Source: Duganella sp. CF458 (GTDB lineage: Bacteria; Pseudomonadota; Gammaproteobacteria; Burkholderiales; Burkholderiaceae_D). Taken from it: a stretch of 64,000 nt of DNA. The stretch's first letter is position 1, and every line of letters starts with the position of its first letter. Of this stretch, positions 18,248-28,300 are shown piece by piece. The notes under the pieces are model-generated. The model was not told the DNA's origin. It made no database searches and saw only the letters and a list, made by a program, of their open reading frames with translations. The position numbers were made by a program, and so were the translations under genes. The DNA is taken from assembly GCF_900113115.1 (NCBI RefSeq), contig NZ_FOOF01000016.1:62001-126000 (forward strand), read 5' to 3'.

Positions 18248-21200
18248 ATGGATTGGCAATTCTGGATCGACCGTGGCGGTACTTTCACCGATATCGTGGC
18301 CCGCCGGCCCGATGGAAGCCTGGCTACCCATAAGCTGCTGTCGGAGAGTCCTGAACATTACCGCGACGCCGCCATTGCCGGTATCCGCCATTTGCTTGGT
18401 GTCGCTGCTGGTGGCCAAATCCCTGTCGAGCAAGTCGATGCCGTCAAGATGGGCACAACAGTCGCCACCAATGCGCTGCTGGAGCGCAAAGGCGAGCCGA
18501 CCGTGTTGGCGATTACTCGGGGATTCCGGGATGCGTTGCGGATCGCCTACCAGAACCGTCCGCGCCTGTTCGATCGTCATATTGTGCTGCCCGAATTGCT
18601 TTACCAGCAGGTGGTGGAAATCGATGAACGCATGGGCGCGCATGGCGCAGTAGTGCTGCCGCTTGATGCCGCGGGCGCGCGGCTTGGCCTGCAGGCGCAT
18701 TACGACAAGGGATTGCGCTCGATCGCCATCGTCCTGATGCACGGCTATCGATACACCGTGCACGAAGCGGCGCTAGCGCAAATCGCCCGCGAGATCGGAT
18801 TCACGCAAGTCTCCGTTTCCCATCAGGTGAGTCCGATGATGAAGCTGGTGGCACGCGGCGATACGACCGTTGTCGATGCCTACCTGTCACCGATCCTGCG
18901 CCGCTATGTGGACCAGGTGGCGTCCGAGCTGCCTGGCGTGAACCTGCAGTTCATGCAGTCCAACGGCGGCTTGACCGACGCACGGAAATTCCAGGGCAAG
19001 GATTCGATCCTGAGCGGCCCGGCCGGCGGCATCGTCGGCATGGTCAGAGCCAGCCGGGCGGCCGGCTTTGACAAGATCATCGGCTTCGACATGGGCGGCA
19101 CGTCGACCGACGTTTCGCACTTCTCGGGAGAATTCGAGCGTGTTTTCGAGACCCAGGTAGCCGGTGTGCGCATGCGTGCGCCGATGATGAGCATCCATAC
19201 GGTCGCAGCAGGCGGTGGCTCCATCCTGCATTTCGACGGCAGCCGCTTCCGCGTTGGGCCCGACAGCGCCGGCGCCGATCCCGGCCCGGCCAGTTATCGC
19301 CGCGGCGGCCCGTTGGCGGTTACCGACTGCAACGTCATGCTGGGCAAGATCCAGCCCGACTTCTTCCCGAAATTATTCGGCAGCGACGGCGCACAGGCAC
19401 TCGATGCGGCAACCGTGCATGAGAGGTTCGCCGCCCTGGCCGCAGAAATCCGTGCGGCGACTGGCGCCCAATCCTCGCCGGAGCAGGTGGCGGAGGGCTT
19501 CATCGAGATCGCCGTCGGCAATATGGCCAATGCGATCAAGCAGATCTCCGTGCAGCGCGGCCATGATGTGACCGAGTATGCGTTGACCAGTTTTGGCGGC
19601 GCGGGCGGCCAGCACGCCTGCCTGGTGGCCGATGCCCTGGGCATGAAGACGGTGTTTATTCACTCGCTGGCCGGCGTGCTGTCGGCCTACGGCATGGGCC
19701 TGGCCGACCAGACCGCGATGCGCGAAAGCGCCGTCGAGTTGAAGCTGGCGCCAGAAGCCCTGCCTGTGCTGGAAGCCCGCTTGCAGGAACTGGGCGCCGA
19801 AGCGGTGGCCGACCTGCGCGCGCAAGCCGTCGCCGACGAGCGTATCAGCGTGGTGCGCCGCGTCCACTTGCGTTACGAAGGGACGGATTCGGCCTTGATC
19901 GTATTGTTCGATACCCTCGACAGCATGAAGTCGCAGTTCGAGGCCGGGTATCGTAAGCGCTTTTCTTTCCTGATGCCTTCCAAGGCGATGATCGTGGAAG
20001 CGGTTTCGGTGGAAGCAATCGGCAGATCCGATGCTCCGCCGGAGGCCGCGCCGCAGCAGGCGCCGCGCCCCGCAGCGCTGGCGCCGTCGCAAACCGTACG
20101 CATGTACAGTGCCGGCCAGTGGCACGACACTGGGCTGTTCAAGCGCGATGCGACCCGCATCGGGGACGTCATCAAAGGCCCGGCCATTATTGCCGAAGCC
20201 AACGCCACCACCATTGTGGAGCCCGGCTGGCAGGCTGAAGTCACCCCGCAAGACCACCTGGTGCTGACCCGCGTGGAAGCGCTGCCGGTGCGCCGGGCCA
20301 TCGGCACCACCGCCGACCCTGTCATGCTGGAGATCTTCAACAACCTGTTCATGTCGATCGCCGAGCAAATGGGGCTTCGACTGCAGAATACCGCCTACTC
20401 GGTCAACATCAAGGAGCGCCTGGACTTCAGTTGCGCCATCTTCGACGCCGAAGGCAACCTGATTGCCAATGCCCCGCACATGCCGGTTCATCTTGGCTCG
20501 ATGGGCGAAAGCATCAAGACGGTGATGCGCGAGAATGCCGGCCGGATGCACCCCGGCGACGTTTACATGCTGAACGACCCCTACAACGGCGGCACCCACC
20601 TGCCGGATGTGACAGTCATCACGCCGGTGTTCGACGAAGCCGGTGGCGAAATCCTGTTCTACGTCGGCTCGCGCGGCCACCATGCCGATATTGGCGGCAG
20701 TACGCCGGGCTCGATGCCACCGGACTCGCGCAGTATCGAGGAAGAGGGCGTCTTGATCAACAATTTCAAGCTGGTCGACGGTGCCTGCGGCGGCCAGTTG
20801 CGCGATGCGGAAGCGCGCGCCTTGCTGGCGGGCGCACGCTACCCGGCGCGCAATCCCGACCAGAACATGGCCGATTTACGTGCCCAGGTAGCGGCCAACC
20901 AGAAGGGCGTGGAAGAATTGCGCAAGATGGTTGCGCACTTCGGCTTGGACGTGGTACGCGCTTATATGGGGCACGTGCAGGACAACGCCGAAGAAGCAGT
21001 GCGCCGCGTGATCAGTGCCCTGCGCGACGGCAGTTACGAACTGAAGCTCGACAATGGCGCCGTGATCAAGGTCGCGGTGCGCGTCAATGCCACCGCACGC
21101 AGCGCCGAGATCGACTTCAGCGGCACTTCCGGCCAGTTGGACAACAATTTCAATGCGCCGTCCGCAGTGTGCATGGCTGCAGTGCTGTACGTATTCCGCA

Positions 21201-21865
21201 CCTTGGTCAATGACGATATTCCGCTGAACGCCGGCTGCCTGAAGCCGTTGCACGTGATGATTCCACCCGGCTCGATGCTGAACCCGCATTACCCCGCGTC
21301 GGTGGTGTCGGGCAACGTCGAAACGTCGACTTGCATTACCAACGCCCTGTATGGCGCGCTGGGAGTGCAGGGCGCTTCGCAAGGTACGATGAACAACTTC
21401 ACCTTCGGTAATGCAAAGTACCAGTACTACGAGACCATCAGCGGCGGCTCCGGTGCGGGAGACGGTTTCAATGGCACCGACGTGGTACAGACCAATATGA
21501 CCAACTCGCGTTTGACCGACCCGGAGATCCTTGAGTTCCGCTTCCCGGTACGGCTGGAGAGTTATGAGATCCGCCATGATTCGGGCGGCAGCGGCCTTTG
21601 GCACGGTGGCAATGGCGGCGTGCGCAAGGTGCGCTTCCTGGAGCCGATGACGGCGGCCATCCTGTCGAATAACCGCATTCATGCGCCGTTCGGCATGGCC
21701 GGCGGAGAGCCGGGTGCGCTGGGCCGCAATACGGTGCAGCGCGCCGATGGCGGCACCGAGCAATTGGGCCACATCGGCAAAGTGGATATGCAGCCCGGCG
21801 ACATCTTTGTCGTGGAGACGCCGGGCGGCGGCGGCTTCGGCCCGGTCCGTAGCCCGGGAGCTTAG
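18248..21865 (+). CDS. 5-oxoprolinase / hydantoinase, fused HyuA-HyuB type
   Basis: This 1205-residue protein joins both subunits of the hydantoinase/oxoprolinase family: an ATP-binding HyuA-like half (about 1-640, opening FWIDRGGTFTDIVARRPDG, with DMGGTSTDVS and AGGGSIL) and a HyuB-like half (from about 690, FMSIAEQMGLRLQNTAYS to the Gly-rich end). The fusion is typical of ATP-dependent 5-oxoprolinase, which opens pyroglutamate to glutamate; a related hydantoinase cannot be ruled out. ATG 18248 is chosen because the conserved domain begins within five residues; a longer reading frame upstream overlaps the divergent nnr start. Its stop overlaps the convergent response-regulator gene by 4 bases. 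Confidence 0.9.
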   Translation: MDWQFWIDRGGTFTDIVARRPDGSLATHKLLSESPEHYRDAAIAGIRHLLGVAAGGQIPVEQVDAVKMGTTVATNALLERKGEPTVLAITRGFRDALRIAYQNRPRLFDRHIVLPELLYQQVVEIDERMGAHGAVVLPLDAAGARLGLQAHYDKGLRSIAIVLMHGYRYTVHEAALAQIAREIGFTQVSVSHQVSPMMKLVARGDTTVVDAYLSPILRRYVDQVASELPGVNLQFMQSNGGLTDARKFQGKDSILSGPAGGIVGMVRASRAAGFDKIIGFDMGGTSTDVSHFSGEFERVFETQVAGVRMRAPMMSIHTVAAGGGSILHFDGSRFRVGPDSAGADPGPASYRRGGPLAVTDCNVMLGKIQPDFFPKLFGSDGAQALDAATVHERFAALAAEIRAATGAQSSPEQVAEGFIEIAVGNMANAIKQISVQRGHDVTEYALTSFGGAGGQHACLVADALGMKTVFIHSLAGVLSAYGMGLADQTAMRESAVELKLAPEALPVLEARLQELGAEAVADLRAQAVADERISVVRRVHLRYEGTDSALIVLFDTLDSMKSQFEAGYRKRFSFLMPSKAMIVEAVSVEAIGRSDAPPEAAPQQAPRPAALAPSQTVRMYSAGQWHDTGLFKRDATRIGDVIKGPAIIAEANATTIVEPGWQAEVTPQDHLVLTRVEALPVRRAIGTTADPVMLEIFNNLFMSIAEQMGLRLQNTAYSVNIKERLDFSCAIFDAEGNLIANAPHMPVHLGSMGESIKTVMRENAGRMHPGDVYMLNDPYNGGTHLPDVTVITPVFDEAGGEILFYVGSRGHHADIGGSTPGSMPPDSRSIEEEGVLINNFKLVDGACGGQLRDAEARALLAGARYPARNPDQNMADLRAQVAANQKGVEELRKMVAHFGLDVVRAYMGHVQDNAEEAVRRVISALRDGSYELKLDNGAVIKVAVRVNATARSAEIDFSGTSGQLDNNFNAPSAVCMAAVLYVFRTLVNDDIPLNAGCLKPLHVMIPPGSMLNPHYPASVVSGNVETSTCITNALYGALGVQGASQGTMNNFTFGNAKYQYYETISGGSGAGDGFNGTDVVQTNMTNSRLTDPEILEFRFPVRLESYEIRHDSGGSGLWHGGNGGVRKVRFLEPMTAAILSNNRIHAPFGMAGGEPGALGRNTVQRADGGTEQLGHIGKVDMQPGDIFVVETPGGGGFGPVRSPGA

Positions 21866-23499
21866 GCGGTGGTCGAAATACCGTACTTGCGCTGAGTGCC
21901 CGAATACTGCGTCAACAGCGCTTCCAGCGCAGGGCTGCCCGAATCGAGGCGCCGGATACGGTCGATCAGGGTACCGGCCTGGTCGCCCAGCGGTGCTTCC
22001 CAACCCAGCTCGTCCAGCTGGCGCAGGATGGCCTGCACCGCGGCATACAGTACTTTCAGGTTGCCCGGTGTGCGGCGCAGGGCCTGGTGCAGGGTCGCCA
22101 CTGCCGCGCGGTGATCGCCCTGCCGGGCCATGGACTCGGCCTCGGTAACCAGCTCCTGCATGACGTTGTCGATTTTCTCGCCAACCCCCTGCGCCAGGTC
22201 ATGGCGCCCGGCCTTTTCGAAGACGCTCACCGCCTCTTCCATGGTGATCGGCTTCTCGTTGTCGTTCATCATATGCATGACGACATCCGCTGCGTCCTTG
22301 TCCAGCCGATGCTTCAGGCAGGAATCCACCAAACCAATCCGCAGGCGGTTCGACAGGCCGCGCGCCATGCCGACCGCCGTCACTGCATTCGACAGCTCGG
22401 AGGCGGCCTCGGTTGCGTGCCCGGTCATGTCGAGCAGCAGGGCGGAGGAGATATGCTTGCACACTTCCGTATTGGCGCTGGCGCGCAGCGAGCGTTCCAT
22501 GTCGCGGATGACGCCTGAGGCCTGGTTGACATCGCCCTTGCGCACCAGCGCGCGCACCAGGTTCACATGGTCCTCCGGATCGCGGAATTCGGAGTAGCGG
22601 GCCTTGCTCACCACCTGGCGGAATGCTTTCTCGGCCGCCGTGATATCGCCCGTGCCATAAGCAACTTCACCGAGGTGACGCAGACGCCGCACCATATTGG
22701 GCGACATGGAAACCGCGTCCTCCAGGATCTTCTTCGCCTGCTGCGACTGCCCCATCGCTTCATACGAACGAGCCAGCAGGTCGTAGGCCGCCATCATGTT
22801 CTGGTTGGCTTCGAGCAGGCGTTCCAGCGTGCCCACGGCATCGGCATAGCGTTCGAGACCGAACTGGCAGCGCGCCAGGCCAAGCTGGGCCCAGCCCGTC
22901 GGACGGCTGATCAGGATGCCCTGGTAAATCAATTCGGCCTGCGCCAGCTCGCCGACTTCGTAACTGAGTTCGGCGCGCAGGCGGGCAAACTCGCTGGCGT
23001 AGCGGGGATTGGCTGCTTCGGCCTCCTGGCAGGCATCGATGGCTTCGCGCTGCTTGCTTTGGGCGATCAACTGGTAGACCGGCATGAAGACCGAGCGCCG
23101 CTCCACGGCGCGACCGATACGCTGCATCAAGCCGTCGACAGTGAAAGGCTTCAGCACGTAATCGGTCGGCGTCAGTTCGGCGGCGCCGATCACCTTGGAT
23201 TGCACCGCCTCCGAAGTCAACATGATGAAGATGGCCGAGCGGTCGATCAGCTTGTGGTGGCGCAGGTCTTCCAGCAGTTGCTGGCCATCCTGGCCGCTGT
23301 CTTCATTGCCGCTGCCAAGGTCGTATTCGCACAGGATAACGTCGAAGCGCTTGTTGGTCAGTTGGCGGATCGCCGTGCCGGAGCTGACGGCGTACTCGAT
23401 CCGCGTGATCGAGGCCTGGTTCAGCATATTGTGCAGGTTGCCCCGCATTGCCGGGTTGGGGTCGATGATCAGCACCGACAGGTCGCTATACGATTGCAT
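21862..23499 (-). CDS. Response regulator: receiver domain plus TPR array (copy 2 of a tandem pair)
   Basis: This 545-residue protein has a CheY-like receiver (about 5-130; phosphoacceptor candidate Asp60 in FDVILCEYD, Lys117 in LKPFT) followed by about eight helix-turn-helix repeats of TPR type (about 140-500). There is no DNA-binding or enzymatic domain, so output is probably through protein contacts. A similar protein is encoded 12 bases upstream (23512-25122); the two share the same layout and many segments, including QDGQQLLEDLRHH and GWAQLGLARCQF. No histidine kinase adjoins them. Specific role unknown. Confidence 0.85.
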   Translation of the reverse strand: MQSYSDLSVLIIDPNPAMRGNLHNMLNQASITRIEYAVSSGTAIRQLTNKRFDVILCEYDLGSGNEDSGQDGQQLLEDLRHHKLIDRSAIFIMLTSEAVQSKVIGAAELTPTDYVLKPFTVDGLMQRIGRAVERRSVFMPVYQLIAQSKQREAIDACQEAEAANPRYASEFARLRAELSYEVGELAQAELIYQGILISRPTGWAQLGLARCQFGLERYADAVGTLERLLEANQNMMAAYDLLARSYEAMGQSQQAKKILEDAVSMSPNMVRRLRHLGEVAYGTGDITAAEKAFRQVVSKARYSEFRDPEDHVNLVRALVRKGDVNQASGVIRDMERSLRASANTEVCKHISSALLLDMTGHATEAASELSNAVTAVGMARGLSNRLRIGLVDSCLKHRLDKDAADVVMHMMNDNEKPITMEEAVSVFEKAGRHDLAQGVGEKIDNVMQELVTEAESMARQGDHRAAVATLHQALRRTPGNLKVLYAAVQAILRQLDELGWEAPLGDQAGTLIDRIRRLDSGSPALEALLTQYSGTQRKYGISTTA

Positions 23500-23511
23500 T
23501 GACTTCGTCTC

Positions 23512-25122
23512 TTATTGTTTGCCCCGCAGGGTGACATATTGTGATGATAGCGCAGCCAGCATCGGATGATGGGGATCTGCCTTGCGCATGCGTATCAACA
23601 GTGCAGCACACTGCTCGCCCAGCGCCGCTTCCCAGCCGCTGTCGCCCATCAGGCGCAGCATGGCTGAGGCGAGGGCGGAGATCAGGTTGGCATTCTCGGG
23701 CCGGCGCCGCACGGCCACCTGGAGCACCTCGATCGCGCCGCGCTGGTCGCCCTGGCCGCTGCGCGCTGCCGCCTGCCTGACCAGGCCGTCGAGGTAGCGT
23801 TCCACGCTGTCGCCCTGGCTTTGTGCCAACTCCGCCCGGCCCGTGCGTTGGTAGACCGCTGCCGCATCGGCATCGCTGATGCCGCTGGCCGGATCGCCGG
23901 CCAGCGCATCGAGCAAATGCATGCCTTGCTCATCCATTCCCTGCTGCAGGCAGCGTTCCGCCAGGCCCAGTTTCAGCGCACTGGAGAGGGTGCTCGCTTC
24001 GCCGGCGGCGCGGACGGCGTTTGCCAATTCCGCATGCATGGCCGCGCCATTGCCGGTCATTTCCTGCACCAGGGCGGCGGAAAAGGCCTTGCAGGCATCC
24101 GTCGCCGGACCGCTGCGCGCCGAACGATCCAGCTCGCGCAGGGCATTCGCCGCGCCGGTGGCATCGCCTCTCCGCACCAGGGTCCGCACCAGGCTCACAT
24201 GGTCTTCCGGGTCGCGGAACTCCGAATACTTCGATTTGGCGACCACCTGTTTGAAGGTCTTCTCGGCTGCTTCAAGATCGCCGGCCTCGAAAGCCACCTG
24301 GCCCAGGTGGCGCAGGCGCCGCACCATGTGGGGCGAAATCGAGACCGCCGCCTCCAGCGCCGCCCGGGCTTCCTCGGGCTGGCCCAGCGCTTGCTGCGTG
24401 CGGGCCATGAGGTCGTAGGCCGCCATGTACTTGGGGTTGTCGTCGATCAGGTGTTGCAGGGTATCCAATGTCTCGGCGAACTGGCCTTGCTGGAACTGGC
24501 AGCGCGCCAGGCCAAGCTGGGCCCAGCCCAAGGGACGCGTTTCAAGGATCTCCCGGTAAAGCGCTTCCGCCTGCGGCACCTCGCCCAGGACGGAATGCGC
24601 CTCGGCGCGCAAACGGGCGCATTCCGTGGCATAGCGCGGGTTGGCCGCGGCCGCTATTTCACTGGACAAGATCGCTTCGCGCAGCCGGTTCCGCTCGATC
24701 ATCTGGTGCACCGGAAGCAGGGCGGAGCGCCGGTCGACCGCCCGCGCAATGCGCTGGGCCAACACGTCGACCGTGAAAGGCTTGAGGATGTAATCGGTCG
24801 GCGTCAGCTCCGCCGCGCTCACGACCTTGCTGTACACGCCCTCGGTGGTCAGCATGATGAAGATGGTGGACGCGGAAATCAACTGGTGGTGGCGCAGGTC
24901 TTCCAGCAACTGCTGCCCGTCCTGCCCATGCTCGTTGCCCAGGTCGTACTCGCAGAAGACCAGGTCGAACGCCTTCTTCTCGAGGTGGCGGATGGCAGTT
25001 CCTGCGCTCGCGCCGTGCTCGATGCGGGTGATCCCCAATTGGCCGAGCATATTGTGCAGCCCGCTGCGCATATGCTGGTTGGGGTCGATAACCAGGACTG
25101 ACAGGTCGCTATATTCTTGCAT
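23512..25122 (-). CDS. Response regulator: receiver domain plus TPR array (copy 1 of a tandem pair)
   Basis: This 536-residue paralogue of the next gene has the same plan: receiver (Asp60 in FDLVFCEYD, Lys114 in LKPFT) and TPR-type repeats to the C-terminus. It opens MQEYSDLSVLVIDPN, against MQSYSDLSVLIIDPN in its neighbour. The C-terminal third differs most and is richer in alanine. The two genes are 12 bases apart and probably form one transcript starting in 25123-25341, which also holds the purL control region. No kinase or output domain is visible, so partners and signal are unknown. Confidence 0.85.
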   Translation of the reverse strand: MQEYSDLSVLVIDPNQHMRSGLHNMLGQLGITRIEHGASAGTAIRHLEKKAFDLVFCEYDLGNEHGQDGQQLLEDLRHHQLISASTIFIMLTTEGVYSKVVSAAELTPTDYILKPFTVDVLAQRIARAVDRRSALLPVHQMIERNRLREAILSSEIAAAANPRYATECARLRAEAHSVLGEVPQAEALYREILETRPLGWAQLGLARCQFQQGQFAETLDTLQHLIDDNPKYMAAYDLMARTQQALGQPEEARAALEAAVSISPHMVRRLRHLGQVAFEAGDLEAAEKTFKQVVAKSKYSEFRDPEDHVSLVRTLVRRGDATGAANALRELDRSARSGPATDACKAFSAALVQEMTGNGAAMHAELANAVRAAGEASTLSSALKLGLAERCLQQGMDEQGMHLLDALAGDPASGISDADAAAVYQRTGRAELAQSQGDSVERYLDGLVRQAAARSGQGDQRGAIEVLQVAVRRRPENANLISALASAMLRLMGDSGWEAALGEQCAALLIRMRKADPHHPMLAALSSQYVTLRGKQ

Positions 25123-25246
25123 TTTGAAGGCAAAAGGCTGTCATAGAGGCAGAATACCCCAAGGACGAGCAAAAAACAGGCGTAAACGCAGCAAATGTTG
25201 CTTTCGGACCAATGAAGGAAGGGTGGGAAGTGATGCCTGAAACAAG

Positions 25247-25252
25247 TATAAT
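25247..25252 (+). promoter_or_regulatory. Possible -10 box of purL
   Basis: A perfect TATAAT lies 90 bases before the purL start. No good -35 hexamer was found at 16-18 bases, so this is tentative. No PurR operator was recognised between 25123 and 25341. Confidence 0.3.
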
Positions 25253-25341
25253 GTCGGCAAATCGAAATACAGCAAGACCAGTCAGCTCGTGCACAGTATT
25301 CCTTTAAACCGCAGCTACGCTGCATTCTTCACGCCCCCACT

Positions 25342-28300
25342 ATGTTGATTCTGCCGGGTTCCAACGCCCTGTCCTCCTTCCGTAGCCAACGCCTCCTCAA
25401 CCAGCTTCAAGCAGTTCTGCCGGCCATTACGTCGGTCCAAGCCCGTTTCATCCACTTTGTCGACTCCGCTTCGCCCCTGTCCGAAGACGACCTGAACCGC
25501 ATGAATGGCCTGCTGACCTACGGCGAGCCAGCCTTGCCGGAGCACGCGGAAGGCGTGGTGGAAGAGTTTGTCGTCATTCCGCGTTTCGGCACCATTTCGC
25601 CGTGGGCTTCCAAAGCCACCGATATCGTGCACAACTGCGGCATGGCGCACATCCATCGCGTGGAGCGCGGCGTTGCCTACCGCATCAACCTGAAGGGCGG
25701 CATCCTGGGCACCGGCCTGGGCGCTGCCAAGAAGCTGGATAGCGAACAGGCGCAGGCCGTCGCTGCGCTGCTGCACGACCGCATGACCGAGTCCGTGCTG
25801 CGCCACCCGGACCAGGCCGCAGGCCTGTTCTCGAGCCTGGAAGCCAGGCCGCTGGAATCGATCGATGTGATGGGCGCCGGCCGCACCGCGCTGGAAAAAG
25901 CCAATACCGACCTGGGCCTGGCGATGTCGGACGACGAGATCGACTACCTGCTGGAAGCCTTCACCAACGCCAAGCGCAACCCGACCGACGTTGAACTGAT
26001 GATGTTCGCGCAGGCGAACTCCGAGCACTGCCGCCACAAGATCTTCAACGCCGACTGGACCATCGACGGCGTGGCGCAGGACAAGTCGCTGTTCAAGATG
26101 ATCAAGAACACCCACGAGAAGAACCCGCGCGGCACCGTGGTGGCCTATTCGGACAACTCCTCGATCATCGAAGGCGCGGAAGTCACCCGTTTCTACCCGC
26201 GCGAGGGCCAGGAGTACGCCGCTTCGACCGAACTGGTGCACACACTGATGAAGGTGGAAACCCACAACCACCCAACCGCGATTTCCCCATTCCCAGGCGC
26301 CTCCACCGGTGCCGGCGGCGAGATCCGCGACGAAGGCGCGACTGGCCGCGGCTCCAAACCTAAAGCCGGCCTGACTGGCTTTACCGTGTCCAACCTGATG
26401 ATTCCGGGCGCCGTGCAGCCTTGGGAAAACGCCGGCAACGTCACCGCAGCTATCGGCACGCGCGACGAAAGCCAGGTATACGGCAAGCCGGAGCGCATCG
26501 CTTCGCCGCTGCAGATCATGATCGAAGGCCCGCTGGGCGGCGCGGCCTTCTCGAACGAATTCGGGCGTTGCGTGCTGGGTGGTTATTTCCGCACCTACGA
26601 ACAGAACATCGGCCAGCAATTCGCCGGCGGCAAAGATACCGTGATGGGCTACCACAAGCCGATCATGATTGCCGGCGGTATCGGCAACATCTCCGGTTCG
26701 CACACCCACAAGAACGACATCCCGGTCGGCAGCCTGCTGATCCAGCTGGGCGGCCCGGGCATGCGCATCGGCATGGGCGGTTCGGCAGCCTCGTCGATGG
26801 CAACCGGCACCAATACCGCCGACCTGGATTTCGATTCGGTCCAGCGCGGCAATCCGGAAATGGAACGCCGTGCCCAGGAAGTCATCAACGGCTGTTGGCA
26901 GCTGGCCGACAAGAACCCGATCATCTCGATCCACGACGTGGGCGCGGGCGGCTTGTCGAACGCCTTCCCGGAGATCACCAACGACGCCAAGCGCGGCGCG
27001 ATCTTCGACCTGCGCAAGGTGCCGCTGGAGGAATCCGGCATGGCCCCGAAAGAAATCTGGTCCAACGAATCGCAGGAACGCTATGTGCTGGCCATCGCCC
27101 CGAGCGACCTGCCACTGTTCCAGGCCCTGTGCGAGCGCGAGCGCTGCCCGTTCGCCGTGGTCGGCGTGGCAACCGAGGAACGCCAGTTGAAGGTGATCGA
27201 CCAGGAAATGGGCAACAATCCGGTCGACATGCCGATGGAAGTCCTGCTGGGCAAGCCGCCCAAGATGCACCGCGACGTGAAACACGTGCAGAACGACCTG
27301 CCGGCCATCGACCTGACCGGCATCCAGCTGGAAGAAGCGGCCAAGCGCGTGCTGCTGCTGCCGACCGTGGCCGACAAGAGCTTCCTGATCACCATTGGCG
27401 ACCGTACCGTGGGCGGCATGTCCGTGCGCGACCAGATGGTCGGCCCATGGCAGGTGCCGGTGGCCGACTGCGCCGTCACCACCCTGAGCTACGACGCCTA
27501 TGTGGGCGAAGCGATGGCGATGGGCGAGCGGACCCCGCTGGCAGTGATCAACGCGCCGGCATCGGGCCGCATGGCTGTCGGCGAGACCGTCACCAACCTG
27601 GCGGCCGCTCCAATCAACGATATCTCCGACATCAAGCTGTCGGCCAACTGGATGGCTGCCTGCGGCCAGCCGGGCCAGGATGCAGCCCTGTTCGACACCG
27701 TGAAAGCGGTTGGCATGGAACTGTGCCCGGCACTGGGCCTGTCGATTCCGGTCGGCAAGGATTCCCTGTCCATGCGCACGACCTGGAAGGATGAAGGCGC
27801 CGACAAGGCGGTGATTTCGCCGGTTTCCCTGATCGTATCCGGCTTCTCGCCGGTGTACGACGTGCGCAAGTCGCTGACCCCGCAGATACGCACTGACCTG
27901 GGCGAAACCTCCCTGATCGTGATCGATCTGGGCCGCGGCAAGAACCGTATGGGCGCTTCCGCGCTGGCGCAGGTCATGGGCCAGTTGGGCAATGCCGCGC
28001 CGGACGTGGATTCGCCGGAAGACCTGAAAGGCTTCTTCAACGCCATCCAGCAATTGAACAAGGAAGGCAAGATCCTGGCCTACCACGACCGTTCCGACGG
28101 CGGCCTGTACGCAACCCTGGTGGAGATGGCCTTTGCCGGCCGCGCCGGCCTGTCCGTCAACCTGGACATGCTGACCCTGGGCGAAGAAGGCACCATGGAT
28201 CATGGCGACGCCAAGAACTGGGCCGGCCAGGTGGCAGAGCGCCGCAACGAGCTGACCCTGTCCGCGCTGTTCAATGAAGAACTGGGCGCCGTGATCCAGG

